From positions 1-64,000 of the forward strand of contig CAZJLP010000022.1 of the NCBI GenBank assembly GCA_964546955.1: a stretch of DNA of 64,000 bases, given 5' to 3'. Of the stretch, positions 33,278 through 43,295 are shown piece after piece. The translations under genes and the position numbers were made by a program. Each line of letters starts with the position of its first letter. Positions within the stretch are counted from its first letter, which is position 1. This DNA is from CAZJLP01 sp964546955. GTDB lineage: Bacteria > Verrucomicrobiota > Verrucomicrobiia > Opitutales > Opitutaceae. The notes under the pieces are model-generated. The model ran no database searches. It was not told the origin of the DNA and saw only the letters and a program-made list of their open reading frames with translations.

Positions 33278-36200
33278 CTACGCGGTGGCCGGCGCAGGCT
33301 CGGTCGACGCGACCGCGGGGGCCGGCCCCGAATTGGCCGAGCCCTGGTTCTGGCCCTGGCTCTTCGCACCGCGCACGGCGTCGGCAATGTTCTGCCCGTG
33401 CACTTCGGTATCTCCTCGGTCGTGATTGAAACGCATCGACACGGTTTTGGAGACACCGCGCTCTTCCATCGTCACACCGTAGATTGCATTGGCCGCCGCG
33501 ACCGTGCGTTTGTTGTGGGTGATGATAATGAACTGGCTCTCGTGCACGAACCGCTTGAGCAGGTCAGTGAACCGGCCGATGTTCGACTCGTCGAGCGGAG
33601 CATCAAGTTCGTCGAGCAAGCAGAACGGCGACGGCTTGACCATGTAGAGCGCGAACAGCAGCGCTACCGCGGTAAGCGTTTTCTGGCCGCCCGAAAGCAA
33701 CGTGATACTCTTCAGCTTCGTCCCGGGAGGCTGGGCCGTGATCTCGATGCCGCTCTCGAGGGGATCCTCGGCCAGCACCAGTTCGAGCGCCGCCCGCCCG
33801 CCGCCGAACAACGTCGTAAAGGTGAACTCAAAATTCTTTTTGATCTGTTCGAACGTGATCGCGAACTGCTGCTGGGACGTCTGGTTGATCTCGTCGATGG
33901 CCTTAAGCAATTCCACCTTCGAGTTCGTCAGATCGTTGCTCTGCGCCTTGAGGAAGTCGAACCGCTGTTTGAGTTCCGCGTACTCCTCGATCGCCACGAG
34001 ATTGACCGCTCCCATGCTCGAGAGCCGCTGCCGCAGGGCCTCGATCTCCACGCGAATCTCATCCCAATTGGTCTGATCCAGCGCCGCCAGATCGTCCGGG
34101 GTCGCCTCTCCCCGCTCCTTCTTCTTTTTCCGGCGGGATTTGGTCGCTTCGTTGGCTGCCTGCGTCGGCACTTCCGAGGCCGACTCTCCGGTGCCCGCCG
34201 AGCTCGACTCCGGCTTCTGGCTTCTGGTTTCCGGCGCCTGCGCTCCGGCCTCCGCGGCTTCGTCCTCGTCTTCATCCAAGTCGAGCGGCTTGACACCCTC
34301 AGGTTCGTCTTCGGAACGCCACAGCAGCAGCTTCCAATCGAGCGCCCCGATGTCGGCCTGGAATTCCCGCGAAACTTCCTCCGCGAGAAACTGCGCTCGG
34401 GCCCGATTTTCCGCCAACTTGACTTCGCACCGGCTGAATTCGCTTTGCGCGGCGTCAGCTTCGACGCGCAGGGCGTGTTGGGTGGATTCGACTCCGTTGA
34501 TTTCGCGTTCGATCGCCACCAGCTCGCCGCGGATCTGCTCCACCTGCTGCTGGGCCACGACCAATGTCTCCGCAATCTGCCCCGATCGGGCCCGTTTGCC
34601 GGCCGCCTCGCGCTCCAACTCCGCGACCTGTTCGGTCCAGACCTCGATCTCCTGCTGCCGCTGGACGAGGAGTTCGCCCAATTGGCCGCGGCGCCGCTGC
34701 ATGTCGGCGATCCCCCGGTCCAGAACTTCGACTTTCTGCCGGCGCTCGGCCAGCTCGAGACGGGCCTGAGCCAGCGTCTCCCGCTTGACCTCGCGCTCCG
34801 TGCGCACTTCCACAATCCGTGTATCGAGCTGCTGTATACGCGCCCGGCCGGTTTTCACCGCCTCGTCCGCCTGCGCGAGCTGCCCGTGCGACTTCTCCCA
34901 GCGGGCCTGGGCCTCGTTGCGGGCCGCCTCGAGGGAAAGCACTTCCTTTTCCATTCGCGCCAGTCGCTGCGCCACCTCGTCGACCGAGCGCTGGGCGTTG
35001 CGCTGCTCCGCCTGCACCGCCGCGACCTGCTGGGTCGCCGCGAGCACGTCGGCCCGCCTCTGCTCCAGCGCGGCCTCCGCTTCGGCCAGGCGGGCGCTGA
35101 GGCCATCGATCAACGCCTTCTGGTCGTCGTGCAGCTTTTGATCCTCGACCAACGCCTTGCCCGTTTCGCGCAGGTCGATCTCGCGCTGCACGATGCTGTT
35201 CGCCGGCTTCTTCGAGTGACCGCCGAAAACCAGCCCGCGCCGATCCACCACTTCGCCTTTGCGCGTCACCACCGTGAGGAAATCGAACTGCGGATTGCCT
35301 TTCCAATAGTCGAGGAAGGCGTTGAGGTCGTCCGCCACGTAACACGCGCCGAGGAGGCTGAAAGCCGGATGCGCGGGATCGGCGCCGTTCAAAATGGTCG
35401 ACGCCGGCAGGAGGAACGACGGCAGACCCTCGCGGTTGGCCTCCGACGGCGCGCGCCGGACTTCTCCCACCTGCAGGCACACGCTGCCGACCTGATCCGC
35501 TTCAAGTTGCGCGAGAATCTTCTGCGCGACCGGCAGCTCAGCCACCGAAATCGCCTCGACCGCGGAACCGAGCAATGCCTCCAGCGCCTTGCCGTACTCC
35601 GGCTTCACTTCGAGCCCCAGGGTGATCGGGCTCGGTTTACGTCCGTCCAGAATTCCGTCGAGACGACCCTGCAGCAGGGCCTTGGCACCCTCGCCGAAAC
35701 CTTCCCATTTCTCCTGCAACTGCTGGAGGAGTTTCAACCGGGCGGTCCGCTGGGCGAGCTGCCGGTCGATATCCTGCAGTTTTCGCTGGGCGTCGCGGAA
35801 TTCGCGCGTGAGATCCGCGATCGACTGCTGGGCCTGGGTGGATTCCTGATGCGAACGAGCCTTCGCTCCGAGTGCTTCCTCCACCCGCGCTTCGAGCTCG
35901 GCCACCACTTGCGCGGCGGCGGACTGCTGCTGGCGCACGCCCTCGATCTCCTGCACGAGGGAATCGTGCCGGTGAACGCTCGTTTTTTGATCCACCTCGT
36001 AACTCGAACATTCGGTCCGCAGCCGGGCCACCGTGCTCTCGAGCGTGAGCAAATCGAACTTCGCCTGCTGCAGCTCCTGTTCGAGCTTGCTCAGTTCCCC
36101 TTCCACCACCGCCACTTCGCGGTTGCGATTCTGGAAAACGGCGTCGGAGGTGCCGAGGAGCGTCAGCTGCTCCTCCTTGTCGTGCGCCCCGCTGTCCACC

Positions 36201-37213
36201 TGGGCGGACAGTTCGCGCAATTGCATGTCGAGTTCGCCGAGATTGTCCCGCGACGATTCGAGGCGGTCCTGCAATCCGCTGCGCTTGATCTGGGCCAGAT
36301 TGGCGGCGTTTTCCGACTGCTCTTTTTCCGAGCGCAGGTCAAAAACGGCCTGCTGCGCGTCCTGGACGCGTTGATTCAGGCGGGAGCGCTCGGCCTTGCG
36401 CGATTCGAGGGCCTGGTTCTGCTCCTCGAAGCGGGCGCGGCGTGTCTCGGCTTCCGTGCGCAACGCGCTCACCCGGCTGTCGAGGTCGGCCAGCGTGGCG
36501 GAGAGCGTGCCGTACTGTTGGGCTGAATACGCAAGGGCCAGGTGGCGCAGGCGGAAACTCAGGCGCTTGTAGCGCATTGCCTTCGAAGCCTGCCGTCGGA
36601 GGCTGCCGATCTGCCGACCCACTTCACCGATCACGTCCGCCACGCGGGCGAGGTTCTGGTCGGTCAACGCGAGTTTTTGCAGCGCCTCGCGCCGCTGGCT
36701 CTTGTACTTCGTGATGCCGGCCGCTTCCTCGAAGACCGCGCGGCGCTCTTCCGGTTTGGAGGACAGGATCTGGTCGATCTGGCCCTGGGCCATGATCGAG
36801 TAGGACGTCCGCCCAATGCCGGTGTCCATGAAAAGCTTGTGGATGTCTTTGAGGCGGCAGGGCTGGCCGTTGAAGAAATACTCGCTCTGACCGTCGCGGT
36901 ACACGCGACGCATGATCTCGATTTCGTGAAATTCGCTGCCCAGCTGCTTCTCGCACTCGGTCAGGAGCAGCGAGACCTCGCACATCTGAGCCGGCTTGCG
37001 GGTATCGGCCCCCTCGAAAATCACGTCCTGCATCTTGCCGCCGCGCAGCGCCTTGGCGCTCTGCTCGCCGAGCACCCAGCGGATCGAATCGGCGATGTTG
37101 GACTTGCCGCAGCCGTTCGGCCCAACCACGGCAGTGACGCCCGGCTCGAATCGCAACGTGGAGGGATCGGCAAAAGATTTGAAACCGTGCAGCTTGAGCG
37201 CCTTGAGATACAT
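33278..37213 (-). CDS. smc: Chromosome segregation ATPase SMC
   Basis: A 1311-residue structural-maintenance-of-chromosomes protein. Walker A (GPNGCGKSN) is at residues 31-38. Long coiled coils flank a hinge at roughly 500-650 (GLEVKPEYGKALEALLGSAV). The signature LSGGQKTLTAVALLFALYMV near 1170 and Walker B (PFCLLDELDAPLDESN) close the head. SMC loads on the chromosome with ScpA/ScpB to compact and resolve it. Two unusual parts are seen: a charged low-complexity insert at about 965-1040 (DLDEDEDEAAEAGAQAPE to SRRKKKKERGEA) and a Ser/Pro/Ala tail after the ATPase head. Start 37213 gives the standard MYLKALKLHGFKSF N-terminus. Confidence 0.95.
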   Translation of the reverse strand: MYLKALKLHGFKSFADPSTLRFEPGVTAVVGPNGCGKSNIADSIRWVLGEQSAKALRGGKMQDVIFEGADTRKPAQMCEVSLLLTECEKQLGSEFHEIEIMRRVYRDGQSEYFFNGQPCRLKDIHKLFMDTGIGRTSYSIMAQGQIDQILSSKPEERRAVFEEAAGITKYKSQRREALQKLALTDQNLARVADVIGEVGRQIGSLRRQASKAMRYKRLSFRLRHLALAYSAQQYGTLSATLADLDSRVSALRTEAETRRARFEEQNQALESRKAERSRLNQRVQDAQQAVFDLRSEKEQSENAANLAQIKRSGLQDRLESSRDNLGELDMQLRELSAQVDSGAHDKEEQLTLLGTSDAVFQNRNREVAVVEGELSKLEQELQQAKFDLLTLESTVARLRTECSSYEVDQKTSVHRHDSLVQEIEGVRQQQSAAAQVVAELEARVEEALGAKARSHQESTQAQQSIADLTREFRDAQRKLQDIDRQLAQRTARLKLLQQLQEKWEGFGEGAKALLQGRLDGILDGRKPSPITLGLEVKPEYGKALEALLGSAVEAISVAELPVAQKILAQLEADQVGSVCLQVGEVRRAPSEANREGLPSFLLPASTILNGADPAHPAFSLLGACYVADDLNAFLDYWKGNPQFDFLTVVTRKGEVVDRRGLVFGGHSKKPANSIVQREIDLRETGKALVEDQKLHDDQKALIDGLSARLAEAEAALEQRRADVLAATQQVAAVQAEQRNAQRSVDEVAQRLARMEKEVLSLEAARNEAQARWEKSHGQLAQADEAVKTGRARIQQLDTRIVEVRTEREVKRETLAQARLELAERRQKVEVLDRGIADMQRRRGQLGELLVQRQQEIEVWTEQVAELEREAAGKRARSGQIAETLVVAQQQVEQIRGELVAIEREINGVESTQHALRVEADAAQSEFSRCEVKLAENRARAQFLAEEVSREFQADIGALDWKLLLWRSEDEPEGVKPLDLDEDEDEAAEAGAQAPETRSQKPESSSAGTGESASEVPTQAANEATKSRRKKKKERGEATPDDLAALDQTNWDEIRVEIEALRQRLSSMGAVNLVAIEEYAELKQRFDFLKAQSNDLTNSKVELLKAIDEINQTSQQQFAITFEQIKKNFEFTFTTLFGGGRAALELVLAEDPLESGIEITAQPPGTKLKSITLLSGGQKTLTAVALLFALYMVKPSPFCLLDELDAPLDESNIGRFTDLLKRFVHESQFIIITHNKRTVAAANAIYGVTMEERGVSKTVSMRFNHDRGDTEVHGQNIADAVRGAKSQGQNQGSANSGPAPAVASTEPAPATA

Positions 37214-37316
37214 GAAAAGAGCGCGGAAGTTGAGAGGGGCGTTCAGTGCGCCGCAATGGGAAAAAATTTCCAGTTGTTCACGGGTTGTCCACAAGCGGCC
37301 GACGGCCGTTTGTATC

Positions 37317-37449
37317 CCAGATCTCAAATCTCAAATTTTGGAGCTCAGGACATGACGACTTCAGCGCTCTGATGAATGCAAGCCGCCCATCGCAGGTCAG
37401 CAGCCGCGCGCCTACGAATCCGTTCTTAAATCTGAGATTTGAGATCTGG
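37317..37449. repeat. Inverted repeat element upstream of smc
   Basis: CCAGATCTCAAATCTCAAAT (from 37317) is repeated in inverted form near 37430-37449 (AAATCTGAGATTTGAGATCT followed by GG), with about 85 bases between. Both arms are AT-rich and stand out in the GC-rich surroundings. The element lies between the smc start and the end of the hybrid kinase gene and has no coding frame. It may be a small MITE or REP-type sequence. Confidence 0.65.
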
Positions 37450-37470
37450 AATGACGGCGGATGAGCTCGC

Positions 37471-39948
37471 TCATCTGCCGTCCAGGCAGTCCCTCACCCG
37501 TTGAAGAAAGACTCCCACCCCGAAAGGTTTTTCGAGGAAATTGGCGGTGCTGCGGAAGGGGGAGGCGGTGCCGAGCACTTCATCGGAATAACCGCTGCAA
37601 TAGATCACTTTCAGGTCGGGGCGATCCATGCGGAATCGATCGATCATCTCCCGGCCGGAGAGCCCCCCTGGCATGACCATATCCGTGACCACCAGCGCAA
37701 TCTGATCCCGATGCTGCGCCCAGACTTCCATCGCCGCCGCGCCGGAGATCGCCGCGTAGACCCGATAGCCGTGACGTTCCAAAAGACGTAGCATCAAACG
37801 GCGGACCTCCGTTTCGTCCTCCACCAGAAGAACGGTTTCGGTGCCGGTCGGCATTTGAATCCGACTGCCTGGCGCCTTCGCCACGGTGGAAGTAGGCCTG
37901 CCCAGCCGGGGGAAATACAAATGGAATACCGTGCCCGCGCCCATCTTGCTGTCGACCGCGATCCAGCCGTGGTGCTGCTCCACGATTCCGAACACCGTGG
38001 CGAGTCCGAGGCCCGTGCCTTTGCCGACCTCCTTTGTGGTGTAGAAAGGCTCGAAAATATGCGGGAGGTGTTCGGGGGCGATTCCGCTGCCGGTATCGCT
38101 CACACTCAGGCGGACAAATTCACCCGGGCGGGCCCTCGCATCGCTTTGCGCCTCGCGTTCATCCAGCTGGACGAGTTGCGTCTCGATCACGAGGCGGCCG
38201 CCTTTCTGCATGGCGTCGCGCGAGTTGACGACCAGGTTCATGAGCGCCTGCTCCATCATTCCGGGATCGGCATGGATCGGAGCACCTCCGGAGGAATAGC
38301 GGTTTTCCAGCGTGATGTGCTCGCCGATGAGCCGCTGAAACATCTTCGTCATGGTCGCGACGATTTCGTTCAGATCCAAGTCCTTGGGTTGAATCGGCTG
38401 CCGCCGGCTGAAGGTGAGGAGCTGACGCGTGAGATTCGCCGCCCGTTCCGTCGCGCGGAAGCTTTCGTCCAGCGCCGACGACTGCTCGGGCGGGCTCAAT
38501 TGACCCGTTCGAACGAATGACAAATTGCCCTGGATGACGGTCAGTAGGTTGTTGAAGTCGTGCGCGATCCCGCCAGCGAGCTGACCGAAGGCCTCCATTT
38601 TTTGCGCCTGGAGGAATTGCTCTTCGAGCCGCTTGCGTTCGGAGATGTCGGTCATCGCTCCGATCATCCGCCCCGGCCGTCCCAGATCGTCGTAGAAGGT
38701 ATAACGCCGGTCGATGACCGTCGAAAACTGCCCGTCGCTGCGCTGAAATCGATATTCGTCGGACCACAGCTCTCGGCGGCCCTGCAGCGCCGAGGTCATG
38801 CTGTCCAGGATGCGCTTGCGATCGTCCGGATGAATGTGCTCGGCCCACCACTTCTCGTCCGTCGCGACCCGCTCTTTTCCACAGTAAAGCGTCTGGTAGG
38901 TTTCGTTGTGCCAGACCTCACCGGTCCGGAGATCGCAATCGTAGATGGCGTCGCGCGTAGCGAGCGCCATGTAACGGAAGCGTTCCTCCGCGCTGCGCAG
39001 CGCTTCTTCCACGTTTTTGCGCTCCGTGATGTCCTCGTAAGTGCCAAGCACGCCGATGGGACGTCCGTCCTTGTCAAAGAGTGGCACCTTGCTCGTGCGC
39101 AGCCAGCGCTTCTCGCCGTCTTGCCCCACCTGCGGTTCTTCGTAGTTCAGCTTCGCCTGACCGAGCTCGATTACACGGCGATCGTCCGCTCGATAGATAT
39201 CGGCCGTCGCTGCGGAAGCGGTGTCGTAATCGGTTTTTCCAACAATCTCGTTTGGATCCGAATAGCCGGCATCCTGAGCGAGCGGCTTATTGCATCCGAG
39301 GTACACCGAATCGATGTCCTTCCAGAAAACACGCTGTGGAATGGTATCGAGGATCGACCGCAACATCTGGCGGGAGCCAAACAGCTCCTCCTGCACCCGC
39401 TTGCGTTCCGTGATGTTGCGAACAATGACAATGACTTGGTTATCCAGCACGGGAGCGAGGCGCGCCTCGTAAAAAAAGTCTTCGGAGCCGTGTTTGACCG
39501 AGTACTCGACGTTGACGACGTTTTTGGTCGCGGAAACCTGCGCTATCGCCTCGCGCAGCCACGGACTGTGCTCCGGCAGCGCCAAGTCCAGCTGCTTACC
39601 GATCAGCTCAGCGGGAGCTCGGACCAAATCCCCTGTCGTACCCGCCTTGAAATCGAGGATCACTCCGTCTTCATGCAGCCGGAAGAGCATGTCGGGAATG
39701 GCGCCGAAAACCGCGCGCATCTCGGAATTCGCGCGATACAGCTCATGCGAACTGAGCTCCAGGCAGCGTTCCAGCATCCCGCGATCGGCATCGTAATTCC
39801 CATAAGCTTGGTCGACCGCCTCGACAAACGCTTGGACCTGAGGAGGCAGATCGGCGGCGGGCCCAAAATACCGTTCGAGCTGCCGGGCCAACAAGCTATG
39901 AAAGGCTTTGCCGACCGGATTATTGGCTGCTGCGGCGCGCTCGCTCAT
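37471..39948 (-). CDS. Multi-PAS hybrid sensor histidine kinase
   Basis: An 825-residue soluble sensor kinase. An N-terminal helical region (1-75) is followed by three PAS/PAC units, each ending in a DITERK-type boundary (NITERKRVQEEL, DITERKNVEEAL, DISERKRLEEQF). The phospho-acceptor His is in AGGIAHDFNNLLTVIQGNLS (about residue 461). The ATPase domain has NLVVNSRDA, DTGSGI and GTGLGLATVFG. A C-terminal receiver has its Asp at about 754 in VVTDMVMPGG. No membrane helix is visible, so it senses an internal signal. Its gene diverges from the GH95 gene across a 444-bp gap. Confidence 0.9.
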   Translation of the reverse strand: MSERAAAANNPVGKAFHSLLARQLERYFGPAADLPPQVQAFVEAVDQAYGNYDADRGMLERCLELSSHELYRANSEMRAVFGAIPDMLFRLHEDGVILDFKAGTTGDLVRAPAELIGKQLDLALPEHSPWLREAIAQVSATKNVVNVEYSVKHGSEDFFYEARLAPVLDNQVIVIVRNITERKRVQEELFGSRQMLRSILDTIPQRVFWKDIDSVYLGCNKPLAQDAGYSDPNEIVGKTDYDTASAATADIYRADDRRVIELGQAKLNYEEPQVGQDGEKRWLRTSKVPLFDKDGRPIGVLGTYEDITERKNVEEALRSAEERFRYMALATRDAIYDCDLRTGEVWHNETYQTLYCGKERVATDEKWWAEHIHPDDRKRILDSMTSALQGRRELWSDEYRFQRSDGQFSTVIDRRYTFYDDLGRPGRMIGAMTDISERKRLEEQFLQAQKMEAFGQLAGGIAHDFNNLLTVIQGNLSFVRTGQLSPPEQSSALDESFRATERAANLTRQLLTFSRRQPIQPKDLDLNEIVATMTKMFQRLIGEHITLENRYSSGGAPIHADPGMMEQALMNLVVNSRDAMQKGGRLVIETQLVQLDEREAQSDARARPGEFVRLSVSDTGSGIAPEHLPHIFEPFYTTKEVGKGTGLGLATVFGIVEQHHGWIAVDSKMGAGTVFHLYFPRLGRPTSTVAKAPGSRIQMPTGTETVLLVEDETEVRRLMLRLLERHGYRVYAAISGAAAMEVWAQHRDQIALVVTDMVMPGGLSGREMIDRFRMDRPDLKVIYCSGYSDEVLGTASPFRSTANFLEKPFGVGVFLQRVRDCLDGR

Positions 39949-40392
39949 AGCCGGAATAGCGAGGTTTTCCCGGTATTATGACATGCACAGGCCAAGCCAG
40001 CCGCCGCGGGTAGACCAGCGACGAACCGAGATAACAGCTCGTGGGTAAAAGGGTAAGCAAGAGACATTGCCCTGGGGCAGCATCGGCACACCCCTGCGCC
40101 CGCTGAAGGCAATAACACCCCCACATTGGGGGTACTGCGCGGAGCGCCGTTGTGCGCCGTCATTTCCGGCCTCAATCGGCCGCCCACCTCGCTTATTTGT
40201 TGCTCTGAAGTCTCTTACAATTCAATGAAAGGAAGGTGTTTACCTGTCCCGCACGTGCGTCAATTGTCCATGGGCTCGTTCGGGCAGTTTGAGGTAGCGC
40301 GCTCACGGGACTGTCACCCCAAAAACACATTGTGATGTGCGCGCCAATACCTTGGCATCTTTATCCCCATCACCCTCCCCTGATACTGCATC
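39949..40392. other. Intergenic region between divergent kinase and GH95 genes
   Basis: This 444-bp stretch has no recognisable gene. It should hold the promoters of both neighbours. The part around 40195-40245 (CTCGCTTATTTGTTGCTCTG and CTTACAATTCAATGAAAGG) is the most AT-rich and the likeliest promoter zone for GH95, but no exact boxes can be named. A weak palindrome at 40326-40339 is discussed with the rejected items. Confidence 0.4.
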
Positions 40393-43095
40393 ATGGTTTT
40401 TGCCTCTCTTCCGTCGTTTTCGCTCAACGGCTATGCCCTTTCTTTGCGTTTACCCGTCGCCACGTTGCGGGTCTTCGCGATGAGCGCGGCCTTTATCGGC
40501 ACTGCCGCGTTTGCCGCGGGAGCCCGCCCCGAAAACACGTCGGAGCTCACGCTCTGGTATGAGAAGCCAGCCGCGCGCTGGGAGGAGGCGCTCCCGCTCG
40601 GAAATGGACGTCTCGGCGCGATGGTGTTCGGCGGAGTTGAAAGCGAGCACCTCCAACTGAACGAAAACACGCTCTATTCGGGCGAACCCCCCGCGGACCT
40701 CCGCTCCGTGCGCACAACCAAGGATTTTGACAAGGTCCTCGGCCTCCTGAAGGAGGGCAAATATGCCCAAGTCGACACTTACGTAACCAAAAACTGGCTC
40801 GGCCGTGTGCAGCAGTCCTATCAACCCCTGGGCGATCTTTATCTCGATATCGAAGGAAAAGGCGCGACCACCGAGTTCAAGCGCTGGCTCGACATCACCA
40901 CCGCCACGGCAGGTGTCAGCTATGTGCGGGACGGCGTGACCTTTTCGCGGGAGATTTTCGCGAGCCACCCAGACCAGGTGATTGTCGTTCGTCTTTCGGC
41001 CAGCAAGCCCGGTGCGCTTTCGTTCAAAGTTCGGATGACTTCGGTCCACCCGACGGCCGCGTCCCGTTTGGAAGGACAGGTCACGGCGCTGCGCGGCCAA
41101 GTCCCGGGATTCGTCCTTCGCCGCACGCTCGACCTCGTCGAACAGAATGGCGAGACCTGGAAATACCCGTACCACTGGGACGAACAGGGCAAACGGCGTC
41201 CGGGAGCTCAACAAGCGCTTTATGGGAAGCTCGTCGATGAGCGCGGGATGCGTTTCGAAAGCCGGGTCGAAGTGGCCGCGGAAGGAGCCAAGTTCGAGAG
41301 CGAAGGCGGCGTCCTGCGAGTGACCGGCGCCACCGAGGCCGTCCTCCGGTTGTCTGCCGGGACCAGTTTCAACGGTTTTGAACAAAGTCCCTCGCGCAAC
41401 GGCCTGGACCCCTCGGTACGCGCAAAGAAGGACCTCGAGGCGGTCTCGAAGAAAAGTTTTACCGAGTTGCGCGAGCGCCACGTCGCCGACTACCGCAAGT
41501 TCTTCGATCGCGTGCACCTGAAGCTCGCGGGAAACCCAGCGAAGGAAGCGCTGCCGACGGCGGACCGCGTCGCGAAGTACGGCGACGGCGGCGACCCGGC
41601 GCTGGCCACTCTCCTTTTTCAGTATGGGCGCTACCTCATGATCGCCGGTTCACGCCCGGGAGGCCAGCCCATGAATCTGCAGGGCATCTGGAACGACAAG
41701 GTCATCCCGCCGTGGGCCTCCGCGTACACCGTGAACATCAACCTGGAGATGAATTATTGGCCCGCTGAGCCGGCAAATCTGCCGGAACTGCACGAGCCCC
41801 TGTTCCGGCTCATCCGCGAAGCGGCGGCGAATGGCGTGGGCACCGCGCGCGACATGTACAACCGGCGCGGCTGGGTGGCGCACCACAATGTCACGATCTG
41901 GCGGGATACCTATCCCGTCGACGGTCAGGCCCGCGCCGCATACTGGCCGATGTCGGCCCCTTGGCTTTGCAGCCACCTGTGGGAACATTATCTTTTCAGC
42001 GGCGACCGCGAATTCCTCGCGAACGTCGCCTATCCGGCGATGAAGGGCGCGGCCGAGTTCCTCGCGGACTGGCTCATCGAGTACAAGGACGGCACACTCG
42101 TCACCCCGATCGGCGGTTCGCCGGAAAATCGCTTCAAGACGCCAGACGGCCAGATTGCCTCTCTGAGCATGGGTCCGACCATGGATATGGCGCTGGTTCG
42201 CGAAACGTTCTCGCGCGTGATCGAAGCAAGCGAGTTGCTCGGCCGCGACGAAGAACTCCGAAAGGAGCTCGCGGACAAGCTCGCCCGTTTGACGCCCTAC
42301 CGAATCGGCGCGCGCGGACAATTGCAGGAATGGATCGAGGACTGGGATGAGCCGGAGCCCGATCATCGTCACGTGTCGCACCTGTATGGGCTCCATCCCG
42401 GAAACCAGATCAACGTTGACACCACACCGGAACTTTTCGCGGCCGCCCGACGCACGTTGGAGCTCCGCGGCGATGCCGCCACCGGCTGGTCGATGGGCTG
42501 GAAGATCAATTTCTGGGCCCGCCTGCTCGATGGCGACCACGCCCATCTGATCGTGAAAAACCTCTTCAGCCTGGTCGACACGGGTGAAGTGGTGATGAAA
42601 GGCGGCGGCCTGTATCCAAATCTCCTGGACGCTCATCCTCCGTTTCAGATCGACGGCAATTTCGGCTACACCGCGGGCATTGCGGAAATGCTCGTTCAAA
42701 GCCATGCCGGAGTGCTCCACCTCCTCCCCGCCCTCCCCTCGGCGTGGAGCACAGGCGAGGTCAAGGGGCTCCGCGCTCGCGGCGGCTTCGAAGTCGACCT
42801 GGCCTGGGAAAAAGGAAAGCTGACAAAGGCCGTTATCCGTTCGAAGCTCGGCGGCGTTTGCCGGGTGCGCACCCCCGGTCCGATCAAGATCGACGGCGCG
42901 GACGCCAAACCCCCGACCGGCCCCAACCGCAATCTTTACTACCGTACCATCAACGCAGGAACCCCCAAGATCGCCGAAAAAGCGACCATGGGGGCCCCCC
43001 ACCCCCCCCCAGCGCCTACCACGGAAATCGAAACGACCGCCCGCCGCGCGTACCTCCGCACCCCCCCCCGCCCCCCCTCATCACGAACACAGAAC
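40393..43095 (+). CDS. GH95-type alpha-L-fucosidase/galactosidase, secreted (3' end damaged by gap)
   Basis: About 900 readable residues of a GH95 enzyme, which removes alpha-linked L-fucose or L-galactose from glycans. After an N-terminal export segment (SAAFIGTAAFAAGA) the N-terminal domain reads LWYEKPAARWEEALPLGNGR and LQLNENTLYSGEPP. The barrel has QPMNLQGIWNDKVIPPWASA, NINLEMNYWPAEPANL and QEWIEDWDEPEPDHRHVSHL, with the acidic and Asn residues used in catalysis. The last ~35 codons run into a C-rich, error-prone stretch directly before the scaffold gap, so the true C-terminus is uncertain. The start could be 40393 or the internal Met at 40480. The LacI gene follows. Confidence 0.88.
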
Positions 43096-43105
43096 NNNNN
43101 NNNNN
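43096..43105. other. Scaffold gap (10 N) with low-quality flanks
   Basis: Ten undetermined bases join two contigs. The left flank (42990-43095) has repeated C runs (ACCCCCCCCC and GCACCCCCCCCCCGCCCCCC-like) that look like sequencing error. True gap size is unknown, so distances between GH95 and LacI cannot be trusted. Confidence 0.95.
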
Positions 43106-43295
43106 ACCGGCACGCAGTAATCACGAACTCATTACCCCAATCGCTGGCGCGTAATCCACACCCCGCGCGCCCGCCGTCTGACGCCCCTCGCGCAAGCGAG
43201 AAAGGCCGCCCCCTCTGTGCGGACGAGAGCAAATTGCTCCCGCCCCGGGCGGAGCCTGCGCGTCAGGCATCCTCCGACGGCAGACACTCCCCACG

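Noticed and set aside
32732..36526. Rightward 1264-codon open frame antisense to smc
   Set aside because: It covers most of smc on the other strand, has no recognisable domain, and is explained by codon bias of the real gene.
40326..40339. CACATTGTGATGTG as an operator for the LacI regulator before GH95
   Set aside because: Only 5-base arms and an imperfect centre; LacI-family operators are usually longer with a CG centre. No second copy was seen.
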